A stretch of DNA of 64,000 nt from Cyclobacteriaceae bacterium (lineage in GTDB: Bacteria; Bacteroidota; Bacteroidia; Cytophagales; Cyclobacteriaceae). The stretch lies in the NCBI GenBank assembly GCA_019638285.1, contig JAHBUB010000010.1:1-64000 (forward strand). The letters run 5' to 3'. Position 1 is the stretch's first letter; every line of letters begins with the position of its first letter. Positions 18,537 to 27,641 of this stretch are shown here, piece by piece. The position numbers were made by a program, and so were the translations under genes. The notes under the pieces are model-generated. The model saw nothing but the letters and a program-made list of their open reading frames with translations, was not told the DNA's origin and made no database searches.

Positions 18537-19184
18537 TTACTTCCAGTTGGCCGGATCCAATCGCCACGATTTCACATGGATAAGCTGGTCTTCATTTAGA
18601 TACTTCATTTGAACGGCCGCTTTCAGTAGGGCAGTAAAATCACTCAGGCAAATAAGGGGAATCTTCGCCTTGTCAAAATTATCATCTGCTACTTCAAATC
18701 CATAAGTAAATATGGCTACCATGCCAATTACTTTACAACCTGCCTCTTTAAGCGCACTGGCGGCCTTCAGGGAACTGCCTCCTGTAGAAATAAGATCTTC
18801 TACCAGTACGACTTTTTTCCCTTTTTCTATTCTTCCTTCAATTTGGTTGCCCATTCCGTGCTCTTTGGGCTTTGGGCGAACATATACATAAGGCAACCCC
18901 AACAGGTCGGCTACGAGTGCACCTTGTGCTATTCCTGCCGTGGCAACTCCTGCAACATAGTCGGCCTCTCCGAAATTGTTCTTTATCACTTTGGCCAGGG
19001 CCTCTTTGATGTAAGTGCGAATCACTGGGTAGGAAAGGGAAAGCCGATTGTCGCAATATATGGGAGATTTCCATCCAGAGCTCCAGGTAAATGGATTTTT
19101 GTAATTGAGCTTTATGGCCTCAATTTCAAGTAGTTTCTCTGCTACCGAGGTAGCTGTAGGTTGATTTATGGTAATTGACTTCAT
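18537..19184 (-). CDS. pyrE: orotate phosphoribosyltransferase PyrE
   Basis: Pyrimidine biosynthesis enzyme that makes OMP from orotate and PRPP. It has 215 residues from the ATG at 19184. The open frame extends 19 codons upstream (start MPLESIKCK), but the family is about 213 residues, so I prefer the internal ATG. Motifs: the PRPP loop VVLVEDLISTGGSSLKAA, GVATAGIAQGALVAD and RPKPKEHGMGNQIEG with the flexible-loop Lys residues. It appears to be a single-gene unit, convergent with the DUF2400 gene. Confidence 0.96.
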   Translation of the reverse strand: MKSITINQPTATSVAEKLLEIEAIKLNYKNPFTWSSGWKSPIYCDNRLSLSYPVIRTYIKEALAKVIKNNFGEADYVAGVATAGIAQGALVADLLGLPYVYVRPKPKEHGMGNQIEGRIEKGKKVVLVEDLISTGGSSLKAASALKEAGCKVIGMVAIFTYGFEVADDNFDKAKIPLICLSDFTALLKAAVQMKYLNEDQLIHVKSWRLDPANWK

Positions 19185-19403
19185 TTTTAGTTTTGAGGGT
19201 CTATTATGAAGCATTTTACACTTTATGCTTTCGAGTGGCAATTTATTATGAAAGCCCTCCTACTGCAAGAATAAGCAGGTAAAGTGGTGTTATTATTGTG
19301 TTGGACCGGCTTTTCGAAAATAATTGATTAATCATAGGCTCAATGTTTGACACATTGCTTTTTATTTATGTTTTTGCACCTGCGGTAGCATCCTTTTTCT
19401 TTT

Positions 19404-20096
19404 ATGAATCTTTTTGTGAACGATACCCCGGTTAAACTCAGAAAGCCAGAAGTAATCCTTGGAGAAGGGAGTTACAATTATATAATAGATGCCCAAAACG
19501 AAGAAATTACAAAGGCCAGGCTTATTCATCATGTTTGGATAAAAAATGTGACTGTGGAGCATATGCGAGTCATTTTAGAATTGCTTCATTCTAAAGTGCC
19601 CACGAGTCTTTTATCCCTTGAGATTACCACTGATTATTATGATGAAGTGAAACAATTTGTAAGGAAACAATTCAAATTGGTAAGGGCAGCAGGAGGGTTG
19701 ATTCGAAAAAAGGATAAACTTTTAATGATTTATCGTTTGAAAAAATGGGATTTACCGAAAGGAAAAAGAGAAAAAGGCGAAAGTAACCGTGAAACAGCTT
19801 TAAGGGAAGTGGTAGAGGAGTGTAATATCAATGTGAAATTGGGCAAGAAGATATGTACCACATGGCATACTTATACCATGAATAAGAAGAGCATGATCAA
19901 GTGTACGAAATGGTATATGATGGGTGTGATTGATGACAGTAAGATGCAACCATGTGTAGAGGAAGATATTGAAGAGTTGCGCTGGATGACTCAGAAGGAA
20001 GTATATCATGCCCTTCAAAACTCCTATAAATCAATTCAGTTTGTGTTTGAAGAGTATTACAAAAAAACCGAAGACCTGAAATTTGATTTGAATTAA
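19404..20096 (+). CDS. Nudix hydrolase with N-terminal extension
   Basis: The 230-residue protein has a Nudix fold at about 95-225. The Nudix box reads GKREKGE ... ETALREVVEECNI at about 118-140: the Glu residues that bind metal are intact, but the usual Gly near its end is Asn. The first 90 residues are an unrecognised alpha/beta region; they could be a regulatory or dimerisation part. The substrate is unknown (a nucleoside diphosphate derivative). The 3' end overlaps coaD, on the other strand, by four bases. Confidence 0.85.
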   Translation: MNLFVNDTPVKLRKPEVILGEGSYNYIIDAQNEEITKARLIHHVWIKNVTVEHMRVILELLHSKVPTSLLSLEITTDYYDEVKQFVRKQFKLVRAAGGLIRKKDKLLMIYRLKKWDLPKGKREKGESNRETALREVVEECNINVKLGKKICTTWHTYTMNKKSMIKCTKWYMMGVIDDSKMQPCVEEDIEELRWMTQKEVYHALQNSYKSIQFVFEEYYKKTEDLKFDLN

Positions 20097-20548
20097 AGAG
20101 TATAGGGAAGGAATGCGGTAACATCTCCCTTGTAACGGTGCACCTCCCGTATGATGGAAGAACTTATAGCGGCAAACTGGGGGGTTGTGATTAAAAAAAC
20201 AGATTCAAGTTCAGGGTTAAGATGACGGTTTACCTGTGATATGCTGTTTTCGTACTCAAAGTCAGTGGTATTGCGGAGACCTCTTAGTAAATATTTCGCT
20301 TTGTGTTTCTTGGCAAAGGCTGCTGTCAATTCAGCGAAAGTTAAGACGCTAATATTGGGGTAGTCAGCAAAGGTTTCTTCTATTTTCTTTACCATCAACT
20401 CAATCTCGAAGTAGCGATTACTTTTCCCACTGTTGTATCCAATGCCTACAATTATTTCATCAAATAATTTGAGTCCGCGTAATACAATATCCTCGTGTCC
20501 TCTGGTAAAGGGGTCAAATGAGCCTGGAAAAACTGCTATTCTTTTCAT
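20093..20548 (-). CDS. coaD: phosphopantetheine adenylyltransferase CoaD
   Basis: Penultimate step of coenzyme A synthesis: 4'-phosphopantetheine plus ATP gives dephospho-CoA. It has 151 residues, normal length. The nucleotidylyltransferase signature GSFDPFTRGHED lies at about 9-20 (the TxGH motif reads TRGH), with YLLRGLRNTTDFEYE and ISSSIIRE towards the end. It is the last gene of a minus-strand group with the DUF3822 gene and a hypothetical gene upstream; the DUF3822-coaD pairing recurs in Bacteroidota as far as I know. Confidence 0.97.
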   Translation of the reverse strand: MKRIAVFPGSFDPFTRGHEDIVLRGLKLFDEIIVGIGYNSGKSNRYFEIELMVKKIEETFADYPNISVLTFAELTAAFAKKHKAKYLLRGLRNTTDFEYENSISQVNRHLNPELESVFLITTPQFAAISSSIIREVHRYKGDVTAFLPYTL

Positions 20549-20600
20549 TAAAACGGCTATGACTTTCAGTTAAAGATAATAAAATAAGCCATTTCTATTG

Positions 20601-21488
20601 TCAGTTACTTAACAGATGCAATGAGTACAAATCGTAAAAATGATGATCCTGTACTTCGTCAAACAGATAGCCAAACTTGAGGTACTTCGGTCTACCCCCA
20701 AATGTTACATTTTTAATATACCTGGAGAATTCAATAGCATGGGGAGATTTTTTTCCAATATAACCCCACAGCATAATTTTACTGTTTTGAGGATCCATTT
20801 GCATGGTATTAAGCACTAGCATGATATACTTTACATAATCCGAAAATTGCTGAATAGCAAACTGGTTATAGTACATTAAGCGCTCGTCTCTCACCGACAA
20901 AACGTGTAGTTTGAAGCGGTCGATATAGACATAGAGAGGGGGTGGGTTATCTGTAATGATCTCATGAAGCACACCTTCAATTAAACCGGCCGATTGGTGC
21001 ATAAAACTTACCGATGAGTTTACATACAGACTGCGAATCCACTCATGAATCCCTTTATGCAAGGTAAATACGGTGACAATATTACTTTTAATACTCTCAC
21101 AGTGGAGTACCACCTCTTTTTCCAAATCAAACTTCGCATTGAGCTTGAGGTATTCAGGGCCAGCATCTTCAACAAACAACGAGCTGGGTACCTGCACCAG
21201 CTTATTGTTCTTAATGGAAAATTTTACCTTTTTCCAGAAACCGGCCATCAGCAGATGGTGTGCTTCAAATAGTTCTTTGAGCAACACCAACTGATCATCA
21301 CTTGAGTTTAAATTCTGAAAGATAAAATCTTCAAAAAAGACAATCCGACCTTGGTCATCAACAACCCCTATCTGAAGGTCGCGAACGCCTAGATGAATAA
21401 GTAATTCGTACTGATGGAGATGATCTACATCAAATTTTTCGTCTTTGATTACCTTGATCAGCTTATAGCTCTGAGCAGCAGAGGTCAA
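20601..21488 (-). CDS. DUF3822 family protein
   Basis: 295 residues of the Bacteroidota family DUF3822, whose function is not known; an actin/hexokinase-like fold has been proposed from structural work, and the alternating strand pattern (LLIHLGVRDLQIGVVDDQGRIVFFED; split here as the first half LLIHLGVRDLQ and second half IGVVDDQGR) fits that. No clear nucleotide-binding glycine loop is visible. The start is a TTG, six bases after the upstream gene's stop. coaD follows 52 bases downstream, and the constant pairing suggests a link to coenzyme A or RNA metabolism, which is only inference. Confidence 0.75.
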   Translation of the reverse strand: MTSAAQSYKLIKVIKDEKFDVDHLHQYELLIHLGVRDLQIGVVDDQGRIVFFEDFIFQNLNSSDDQLVLLKELFEAHHLLMAGFWKKVKFSIKNNKLVQVPSSLFVEDAGPEYLKLNAKFDLEKEVVLHCESIKSNIVTVFTLHKGIHEWIRSLYVNSSVSFMHQSAGLIEGVLHEIITDNPPPLYVYIDRFKLHVLSVRDERLMYYNQFAIQQFSDYVKYIMLVLNTMQMDPQNSKIMLWGYIGKKSPHAIEFSRYIKNVTFGGRPKYLKFGYLFDEVQDHHFYDLYSLHLLSN

Positions 21489-21494
21489 AGTAGA

Positions 21495-22304
21495 TTAAGA
21501 TTCCCAGTTTCCTGATGTAGAGACGTCAGTCCGTGATCCAAATCGCAATGGTTTGCGGTTTTTGGCTTCATTGGCTTCACTTCTGAAAGGATTATCTGGT
21601 GATGGATCTCTTACTTCGATAACATCCACCATTATTCCACCGCGATCAACTTTTCCTACAAAGATGTCAAACTTGGAGTCTGTACCGGGCTTATTGGCTA
21701 TGCGATTGATATCGACATCGGGGTTGAATTTATAATCCCAAATGGACATAAGAATCTGACCTTTTTTTACTGGATCTCCTACGTTCAAAGGGGCCAAGGA
21801 GCTGATAAAACCATTTTCGATAAATGGAGGCTCGTTGATTTTATCACCCACTTTTAATGAATAACCACGCTGGTTTTTCAGGGCTCTGTCACCAACTTTT
21901 ACTTTATATCCCATGAAAATACCGTTGTCAGGTGCATTCACGCTGAAAGTTTGTTTAAAAATTCGCTCACGAGCAGAGGTAAATCCAAGTGTGTCAATAT
22001 GCACGATAACTTGCTCTCCGCCATATTCCTTCTGAATCAATTCTTCTCTACGCTCAACGATGGCAACCTGGCCATTCTTAATGAAATTAGCCAATGAGTC
22101 CCAGTTGGATGTGTACCTGCCGTTTACTTCTCTAAATACGATTTCGGCTTCGCGGATCATTTTCAATTTTTCAATAACGGCCGCTTCTTTCGTTTCAACC
22201 ATTTTGCGGTCATCCACAGTTTTCTGAACACCACTGTAGAGATAGTAGCCCAGGTAAACGCTGATTCCAATAAGAACGATGGTCAGGATTTTAGTAAGAT
22301 TCAT
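21495..22304 (-). CDS. conserved membrane-anchored hypothetical protein
   Basis: I do not recognise the family with confidence. The 269 residues begin with one hydrophobic segment (about 5-25, ILTIVLIGISVYLGYYLY) followed by a charged helix and the stretch EAEIVFREVNGRYTSNWDS, which resembles the post-helix region of type IV pilin and pseudopilin-like proteins. The rest is soluble, with several short beta-rich segments and no catalytic motif. It probably sits in the cytoplasmic membrane facing the periplasm. It is the first gene of the group with the DUF3822 gene and coaD. A secretion or gliding accessory role is conceivable but unsupported. Confidence 0.6.
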   Translation of the reverse strand: MNLTKILTIVLIGISVYLGYYLYSGVQKTVDDRKMVETKEAAVIEKLKMIREAEIVFREVNGRYTSNWDSLANFIKNGQVAIVERREELIQKEYGGEQVIVHIDTLGFTSARERIFKQTFSVNAPDNGIFMGYKVKVGDRALKNQRGYSLKVGDKINEPPFIENGFISSLAPLNVGDPVKKGQILMSIWDYKFNPDVDINRIANKPGTDSKFDIFVGKVDRGGIMVDVIEVRDPSPDNPFRSEANEAKNRKPLRFGSRTDVSTSGNWES

Positions 22305-22360
22305 TTTTCACAGGTTTAAGCTTGCAATTATAAATATTTTAAGCCGTTTAACACAACCAA

Positions 22361-22837
22361 TCATAATTTAATATAACCCCTCAAATCAAGGATTTTGGCT
22401 GGTTCGGTGGCGTATTTGAATATTCCATGGAGCTGGTTCTTATCGATTTCGGATATTTCATCCCAGGAAAAAAAGCGGACATCGGTAATTATTTGGTCTG
22501 ATGGTTTCATCTCAGGGTCAATCCCTTTTTTTAAAGTGCCGTCCACAAAATCTACGCTGAAAAAAAGCTCAATGGCATGAAGTGGTTCGTTGTAGTATTC
22601 AGTCACAAATAATAAGTCTTGCCCCTTTATTTTCAGATTGGTTTCCTCTTTAAATTCTCTTTCTAATGTTTGATGTGCGGTCTCATTCATCTCAATGCCT
22701 CCTCCGGGAGGGGCCCAAAAATCACTTGCAGTTAAGTTTTTGTGATTTACCATCAAAATTCTATTTTCCACAATACATACCCCACAAGCTCTTATTCTTA
22801 CCCGGTTTCCATATATTTTGTGTAAAGATTTTGTCAT
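22361..22837 (-). CDS. Nudix hydrolase
   Basis: 158 residues from the ATG at 22837; a start seven codons further upstream is possible. The Nudix box reads GGIEMNETAHQTLEREFKEE then TNL at about 47-69. The metal-binding REFKEE is intact and, as in the other Nudix protein of this window, the terminal Gly is replaced by Asn. Preceding WAPPGGG is typical of MutT-like enzymes. The substrate is unknown. It lies 56 bases upstream of the hypothetical-DUF3822-coaD group on the same strand. Confidence 0.85.
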   Translation of the reverse strand: MTKSLHKIYGNRVRIRACGVCIVENRILMVNHKNLTASDFWAPPGGGIEMNETAHQTLEREFKEETNLKIKGQDLLFVTEYYNEPLHAIELFFSVDFVDGTLKKGIDPEMKPSDQIITDVRFFSWDEISEIDKNQLHGIFKYATEPAKILDLRGYIKL

Positions 22838-22917
22838 TGACGCACAAATTTGCAACACAATTCGTTGCTACTCCGTAGTAAGTTTATAAATCCTCAATTT
22901 TGAAAAAAATCACACTT

Positions 22918-23322
22918 ATGAAGCATTTTATTATACTTTTCATCTCCATTTTGATTTTTTCTGCTGGATTTGCACAAAATCAATTATCTCCTACAGCCGA
23001 TGGGCCAACAATAAAATGGGAAAACCCCAATTATGACTTTGGTGATTTAGCGCAGGGAGAAAAGGTAGAAACGACTTTTAAGTTTACCAATGCCGGAACC
23101 GCCCCACTCGTTATTACCAATGTGGAAGTTACTTGCGGATGCACAACTCCAAAAGGATGGCCACGGGACCCCATCCCTCCAGGGGGCACTGGGGAGCTTA
23201 CAGTAGCATTTAACAGTGTAGGGAAGATTGGGAGACAAAATAAGGTGGTAAAGGTAATTTCTAATTCAGTATTGCCACAAAATCAGGTTGTATTTACGGC
23301 CAACGTACTTCCCAAAGAATAG
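22918..23322 (+). CDS. DUF1573 family secreted protein
   Basis: 134 residues with a clear signal peptide (FIILFISILIFSAGFAQ) and one DUF1573 immunoglobulin-like domain: NYDFGDLAQGEKVETTFKF (19 residues shown), VEVTCGCTTP and PPGGTGELTVAFNS. The CGC motif is characteristic. The family is abundant in Bacteroidota envelopes; its function is unknown. I chose the ATG at 22918 because it places the signal peptide at the start; a TTG six codons earlier is less likely. The gene is convergent with the DUF423 gene, 8 bases away. Confidence 0.88.
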   Translation: MKHFIILFISILIFSAGFAQNQLSPTADGPTIKWENPNYDFGDLAQGEKVETTFKFTNAGTAPLVITNVEVTCGCTTPKGWPRDPIPPGGTGELTVAFNSVGKIGRQNKVVKVISNSVLPQNQVVFTANVLPKE

Positions 23323-23330
23323 TGTTCTGA

Positions 23331-23705
23331 CTACTTTTTGACGCTAAGTAAGAGAAGCAACCACCCCCCTATTAGAAGCACGCCACCAATAGGGGTCACT
23401 GCTCCCCATATTGTTTTACCACTGAGGGCCAAAATATAGAGGCTTCCGCTAAAAACAATTGTGCCCGATGTAATGAGTAGGGTTGACCAGGAGGCCTTAT
23501 TCGTATTTAATTTGTCGATAAGAGCAGCCATTATCAATAATGTTAGTGCATGATAGAACTGATATCTCGCTGCGGTTTCATACGTTTCTGCTCTACCATG
23601 CTCAATAAGTATCGGCTTTAAGGCATGGGCACCAAAAGCTCCCAGTGCCACAGAAAGCCCACCCAGTAGTGCTCCAAGTATGATTAATTTTTTCTGAAGG
23701 CTCAT
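23331..23705 (-). CDS. DUF423 family small membrane protein
   Basis: 124 residues with four hydrophobic segments. The signature GALLGGLSVALGAFGAHALK and YQFYHALTLL identify DUF423 (YgdD-like), an inner-membrane family of unknown function widespread in bacteria. The ATG start overlaps the stop of the upstream YggS gene by four bases, so they share a transcript. Confidence 0.9.
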   Translation of the reverse strand: MSLQKKLIILGALLGGLSVALGAFGAHALKPILIEHGRAETYETAARYQFYHALTLLIMAALIDKLNTNKASWSTLLITSGTIVFSGSLYILALSGKTIWGAVTPIGGVLLIGGWLLLLLSVKK

Positions 23706-24373
23706 CCTTTAGTAGTACGTTCACCAAAAATAGAGGTTCCTATACGCACCATCGTGCTACCCAGGTCTACCGCAATGGGGTAATCAGCGCTCATTCCCAT
23801 AGAAAGTTCTTTTATCTCAATGTTCTTGCTGAATTTTTTACTTTTCAATTCATCAAAATATTGTTTGAGTCGTGCAAACTCTTCTCGTATGATGGACGCA
23901 TCATCGGTGAGTGTGGCCATGCCCATAAGCCCAGTAACCTTCACAAATGGATAGTCATTTACAGTCTCCAGTAAAGTCAATAATTCATCATACTTCAATC
24001 CAAACTTACTGTCTTCACGGGCGATATGAATTTGAAGCAGACAAGGGATAACCCGGTTGGCTTTGTTGCCTTGTTTGTTGATTTCTTCCAGCAACTTCTG
24101 ACTGTCTACTGAGTGAATTAATGAGACAAAAGGGGCAATGTACTTTACCTTATTGGTCTGCATGTGACCAATCATATGCCACTCAATATCTTTGGGGAGT
24201 TCGTTCCACTTTTTCTCCAATTCCCTGGCTTTATTCTCACCAAATACACGATGGCCTTCATGATAGGCCTCCATAATCTTTTCTATGGGTTGGTTCTTGC
24301 TCACAGCGATCAGTTTGCACTTCTTTCCACTGAGTTCTTGCTGTAATAAGTTTATGTTATTTTTAATGCTCAT
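23702..24373 (-). CDS. YggS/PLPBP-family pyridoxal phosphate homeostasis protein
   Basis: 223 residues from the ATG at 24373. The frame is open 41 codons further upstream, but that part is hydrophobic and unlike the family. Features: LIAVSKNQP with the PLP-binding Lys at about 26, FGENKARELEKKW, WHMIGHMQTNK, HSVDS and ELSMGMSADYPIA, all typical of the single-domain alanine racemase-like fold. The family buffers free PLP and affects amino-acid pools without known enzyme activity. It is divergent from the GH3 gene, with only about 53 bases between start codons. Confidence 0.93.
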   Translation of the reverse strand: MSIKNNINLLQQELSGKKCKLIAVSKNQPIEKIMEAYHEGHRVFGENKARELEKKWNELPKDIEWHMIGHMQTNKVKYIAPFVSLIHSVDSQKLLEEINKQGNKANRVIPCLLQIHIAREDSKFGLKYDELLTLLETVNDYPFVKVTGLMGMATLTDDASIIREEFARLKQYFDELKSKKFSKNIEIKELSMGMSADYPIAVDLGSTMVRIGTSIFGERTTKG

Positions 24374-24377
24374 TTTA

Positions 24378-24385
24378 TACCTTTG
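24378..24385 (+). promoter_or_regulatory. TAnnTTTG -7 box for the GH3-family gene
   Basis: TACCTTTG matches the Bacteroidota -7 box exactly. No clean TTG lies 17 bases upstream. The predicted transcript start near 24392 lies after the GTG at 24388, which supports translation from the ATG at 24427. Confidence 0.5.
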
Positions 24386-24426
24386 CCGTGCGCTCCACAG
24401 AAACAAGCGAACTCGAATGCAATAAT

Positions 24427-25974
24427 ATGGCGATATTAGGCACGTTACTAAAAAAAGGTATAAAACTTCGTGAAAATCTGGAGCAGGAATACTCATCTCC
24501 GATTGAACTGCAAAAGCAGGAATTGAAGCATCTTCTTATAATGGCCAGCCAGACAGAGTTTGGGAAATATTATAATTTCCAGGAGATTCTTAGCCATTTC
24601 CGAACGGAGAACAAAGAGTTTTACGCTTCCTTCAAGTCGAGGGTACCCATCCACGATTACAATAAAATTCACAAAGACTGGTGGCACCTGTCTCTGAAAG
24701 GAGCCAAAAACATCAGTTGGCCGGGGAGAACAAAGTATTTTGCTTTAAGCTCTGGCACTTCGGAATCTTCTTCTAAGCACATTCCGGTGACTAAGGAGAT
24801 GACCAAAGCAATTCAAAAGACAAGTATTCGCCAGATATTGACTTTGTCAAAGTATGGCTTGCCTGCCAATTTTTTTGGGGCTGGCATCCTGATGTTGGGG
24901 GGAAGCACACACCTCAACCAAAAAGGGAACTATTTTGAGGGTGACCTTAGCGGGATTCAAGCAGCAAGGCTTCCTTTTTGGTTTCAACATTTTTATAAAC
25001 CCGGGAAAAAGATTGCAAAAACAAGGAGCTGGGATGCTAAGCTTGAGGACATTGTAAAGAATGCCAAAAAGTGGGACATAGGAATAATCGTAGGAGTACC
25101 GGCATGGATTCAAATTTTGTTGGAGAAAATTATCGATCATTATAAGGTCGCCCATATCCATGAGATATGGCCCAACCTCTGTGTGTATGTACATGGTGGA
25201 GTTTCTTTTGATCCTTATAAAAAAGGATTTTCCAAGTTGCTTGGCCAGCCGATATACTACATAGAAACCTATCTGGCTTCTGAAGGATTTATCGCTTATC
25301 AGGCTTTACCAGAAAAAAAATCAATGAAGCTTGTGCTGAATAATGGCATTTTTTATGAGTTCGTTCCTTTCGATGATAAAAACTTTAACGCATCAGGTGA
25401 GGTAAGACCAGATGCTGAATCTCTTTTTATTGACCAAGTGAAGGAGGGTAAGGAATACGCTCTACTATTGTCAACTTGTTCGGGTGCGTGGCGTTACCTG
25501 ATTGGGGATACTATCAAATTTACTTCTGTAGAAGAATCTGAAATTATCATCACAGGGCGAACTAAGCATTTCTTGAGTCTCTGTGGCGAGCATCTTTCTG
25601 TGGATAATATGAATAAAGCCATTGAATTGGTTTCTGATGAGATGAATATTGATGTAAAGGAATTTACAGTAGCCGGGGTTCCACACGGCAGTCTCTTTGC
25701 ACATCATTGGTTTTTGGGCACTAATGATGAGGTGGATGCTAAGTCATTGCGTGACAAACTGGACCAACGATTGAAAGATCTAAATGATGACTATGCCGTT
25801 GAACGCAGTGCTGCTCTTAAAGAAGTAATAGTAGATATCTTGCCTGTGAGTCTATTCTACAAATGGATGGAGTCGAAGGGGAAAGCAGGTGGACAGAATA
25901 AGTTTCCGCGCGTGCTCAAAAAGGACCAGCTAGATGAATGGATGGAATTCCTGGAGGACAACAAAACCTCATGA
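24427..25974 (+). CDS. GH3-family acyl-adenylate/amidotransferase-like protein
   Basis: 515 residues of the GH3 family (ANL superfamily), known in plants for joining amino acids to jasmonate and auxin through acyl-adenylates. In Bacteroidota the substrate is unknown. The ATP loop is visible as FALSSGTSESSSKHIPVT, followed by GGVSFDPYK and YIETYLASEGFIAYQ; the C-terminal lid has SGAWRYLIGDTIKF and ITGRTKHFLSLCGEHL. I chose the ATG at 24427 over a GTG at 24388 because a promoter box overlaps the latter. The LysE-type gene starts within its stop (ATGA overlap). Confidence 0.88.
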   Translation: MAILGTLLKKGIKLRENLEQEYSSPIELQKQELKHLLIMASQTEFGKYYNFQEILSHFRTENKEFYASFKSRVPIHDYNKIHKDWWHLSLKGAKNISWPGRTKYFALSSGTSESSSKHIPVTKEMTKAIQKTSIRQILTLSKYGLPANFFGAGILMLGGSTHLNQKGNYFEGDLSGIQAARLPFWFQHFYKPGKKIAKTRSWDAKLEDIVKNAKKWDIGIIVGVPAWIQILLEKIIDHYKVAHIHEIWPNLCVYVHGGVSFDPYKKGFSKLLGQPIYYIETYLASEGFIAYQALPEKKSMKLVLNNGIFYEFVPFDDKNFNASGEVRPDAESLFIDQVKEGKEYALLLSTCSGAWRYLIGDTIKFTSVEESEIIITGRTKHFLSLCGEHLSVDNMNKAIELVSDEMNIDVKEFTVAGVPHGSLFAHHWFLGTNDEVDAKSLRDKLDQRLKDLNDDYAVERSAALKEVIVDILPVSLFYKWMESKGKAGGQNKFPRVLKKDQLDEWMEFLEDNKTS

Positions 25975-26609
25975 TTGTACTAAATGGTATAAAGTTTGGT
26001 TTGATTCTGGCTTTACTCATCGGCCCAGTATTTTTTACACTCATTCAGACCAGTGTAGAGAAGGGATTTTGGAATGGGGTGTTGGTGGCCACAGGTGTAT
26101 CATTAAGTGATATTTTTTATGTAGCCATTTGTTATTTAGGGATGGCGCAGATGCTGGAGAATGGTGCATTTAGAATGTACCTGGCGTATATCGGAGGAAC
26201 AATTTTAATTTTGTTAGGACTTTATCATTTGCTGGTGAAAAGCAGGAGAGGAATACGTAATCAGATTACCACGGGAAACAAAAAAGGTGTTTTTCGATAT
26301 GTCCTTACGGGATTTGTAATCAATGGGCTTAGCCCTATGGTTCCTATTTTTTGGATTGGTGTAATAAGCATTGCTTCTCTTGACCTGGGCTACTCCGGAG
26401 GTTTTACTTTAATTGTTTTTCTTGCCTCGTTGCTGGCTACCGTACTTATTACAGATATAGTTAAGGCCTATTTGGCGGATAAACTTAGAGGTATAATGAC
26501 AGCCCGATTTATGGCTATCATGAACATGACACTGGGTATTTTTCTTATTGTATTTGGAGGGCGCCTCATTATGATTGCCCAAACGTTTACTGGTGAGCTA
26601 GTCCTGTAG
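25971..26609 (+). CDS. LysE/RhtB-family amino-acid exporter
   Basis: 212 residues with about six hydrophobic segments. The N-terminus FGLILALLIGPVFFTLIQTSVEKG is LysE-like (GPVFF, with the loop motif GFWNGVLVATGVSLSD; each quoted in parts under 20 residues in family terms), and GFVINGLSPMVPIFW is the second half-site. The family exports amino acids. The ATG at 25971 overlaps the GH3 stop by four bases, so a GH3 product and an exporter are made together, suggesting export of a conjugate or relief of amino-acid excess (inference). The 3' end overlaps batA, on the opposite strand, by 12 bases. Confidence 0.85.
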   Translation: MIVLNGIKFGLILALLIGPVFFTLIQTSVEKGFWNGVLVATGVSLSDIFYVAICYLGMAQMLENGAFRMYLAYIGGTILILLGLYHLLVKSRRGIRNQITTGNKKGVFRYVLTGFVINGLSPMVPIFWIGVISIASLDLGYSGGFTLIVFLASLLATVLITDIVKAYLADKLRGIMTARFMAIMNMTLGIFLIVFGGRLIMIAQTFTGELVL

Positions 26610-27641
26610 CACGTTACTGAAGAAACTAGATTTTAGCAGCATCCAAAAAAGCAGCAAGATTATTGCCCATCTTAAATAAACAAAATAGAAGTCGGCAGTG
26701 TCTTTGAAGCGCGTCTCTTTGATTTCAGCTTTTTCATACTTATCGATCTTTTCAAATACATTTTTAAGCGCCTCATTATCTGTCACACGAAAAAACTGCC
26801 CGTGGCTGATATCAGCAATTTTGCGCATGGTAGTTTCATCTACCGTATTTTCCACCATATGGGGTCTTCCAAAATAGTCTTTTCCAAATGGTACCAAGCC
26901 TTCTTTCCCTACTACGATGGTATAGGTCTTAATGCCATAGGCGGAGGCAAGTTCAGCTGCGGTAATGGGGTCTATGTTACCGGCAGTATTGTCTCCGTCA
27001 CTTAATAAAATACAAACTTTTGATTTTGAATCAGACTCTCTCATGCGATTGGTTACTACTGCCATTGCACTGCCAATAGCAGTTCCACGGTTTTCAATCA
27101 TGTCAAAACTGATATCATCAAGATATGCATTTAGCAAAGAATAATCGGTGGTAAGTGGAGCAAGCGAAAAGGCGTCTCCGGAAAATACTACAATGCCTAT
27201 GCGATCCTGCACACGCCCTTTAATAAAATCTCTGGCTACATCTTTAGCGGCCTCCAGCCGATTGGGTGTGAAGTCTTCAATTTGCATGGATTGAGATATG
27301 TCTATCGCTATAATAATGTCGATACCCTCCGTCCATTGTTCTACCTTTTCATTTGTTTTCTGTGGCCGGGCAAGTGCAATCAAAATAAGCGATAACACCA
27401 ACGCTAGCAGAAAATCAGGGAATAATCTAATCAGCGTAAGATGCGTTCTCTTAAGATCACTTTTTACAAGCGCTACCGGTAGTTTTTGATTGAAGAAATA
27501 TTTTAAAAGCCACCTTAGAATTAAAAGAACAGGAACGAGCAATATTAGATACAGATACAAAGAGTTTGCCCAAGTAAAACTTTTCAATGTGCTGGGGTAG
27601 AACCAGGAAAATGAATACCAGGCTTCTAATAGTTTATCCAT
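26598..27641 (-). CDS. batA: BatA-like VWA-domain membrane protein
   Basis: 347 residues: two N-terminal hydrophobic segments (about 28-48 and 74-92), a von Willebrand A domain (about 105-300) and a C-terminal membrane segment (about 322-342). The metal site DISQS lies at 114-118 (DxSxS), with a second part in LLTDYS (TTDYS) and SDGDN. This matches BatA of the Bacteroides aerotolerance operon, in which VWA proteins work with MoxR and DUF58 partners; the molecular role is unsettled. Its start overlaps the preceding gene by eight bases. Only one VWA gene is present, with no batB, batC or TPR gene after it. Confidence 0.85.
   Translation of the reverse strand: MDKLLEAWYSFSWFYPSTLKSFTWANSLYLYLILLVPVLLILRWLLKYFFNQKLPVALVKSDLKRTHLTLIRLFPDFLLALVLSLILIALARPQKTNEKVEQWTEGIDIIIAIDISQSMQIEDFTPNRLEAAKDVARDFIKGRVQDRIGIVVFSGDAFSLAPLTTDYSLLNAYLDDISFDMIENRGTAIGSAMAVVTNRMRESDSKSKVCILLSDGDNTAGNIDPITAAELASAYGIKTYTIVVGKEGLVPFGKDYFGRPHMVENTVDETTMRKIADISHGQFFRVTDNEALKNVFEKIDKYEKAEIKETRFKDTADFYFVYLRWAIILLLFWMLLKSSFFSNVLQD

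Noticed and set aside
24374-24496. N-terminal extension of the YggS protein
   Set aside because: The upstream residues are hydrophobic and unlike the family, and they run into the GH3 gene on the other strand.
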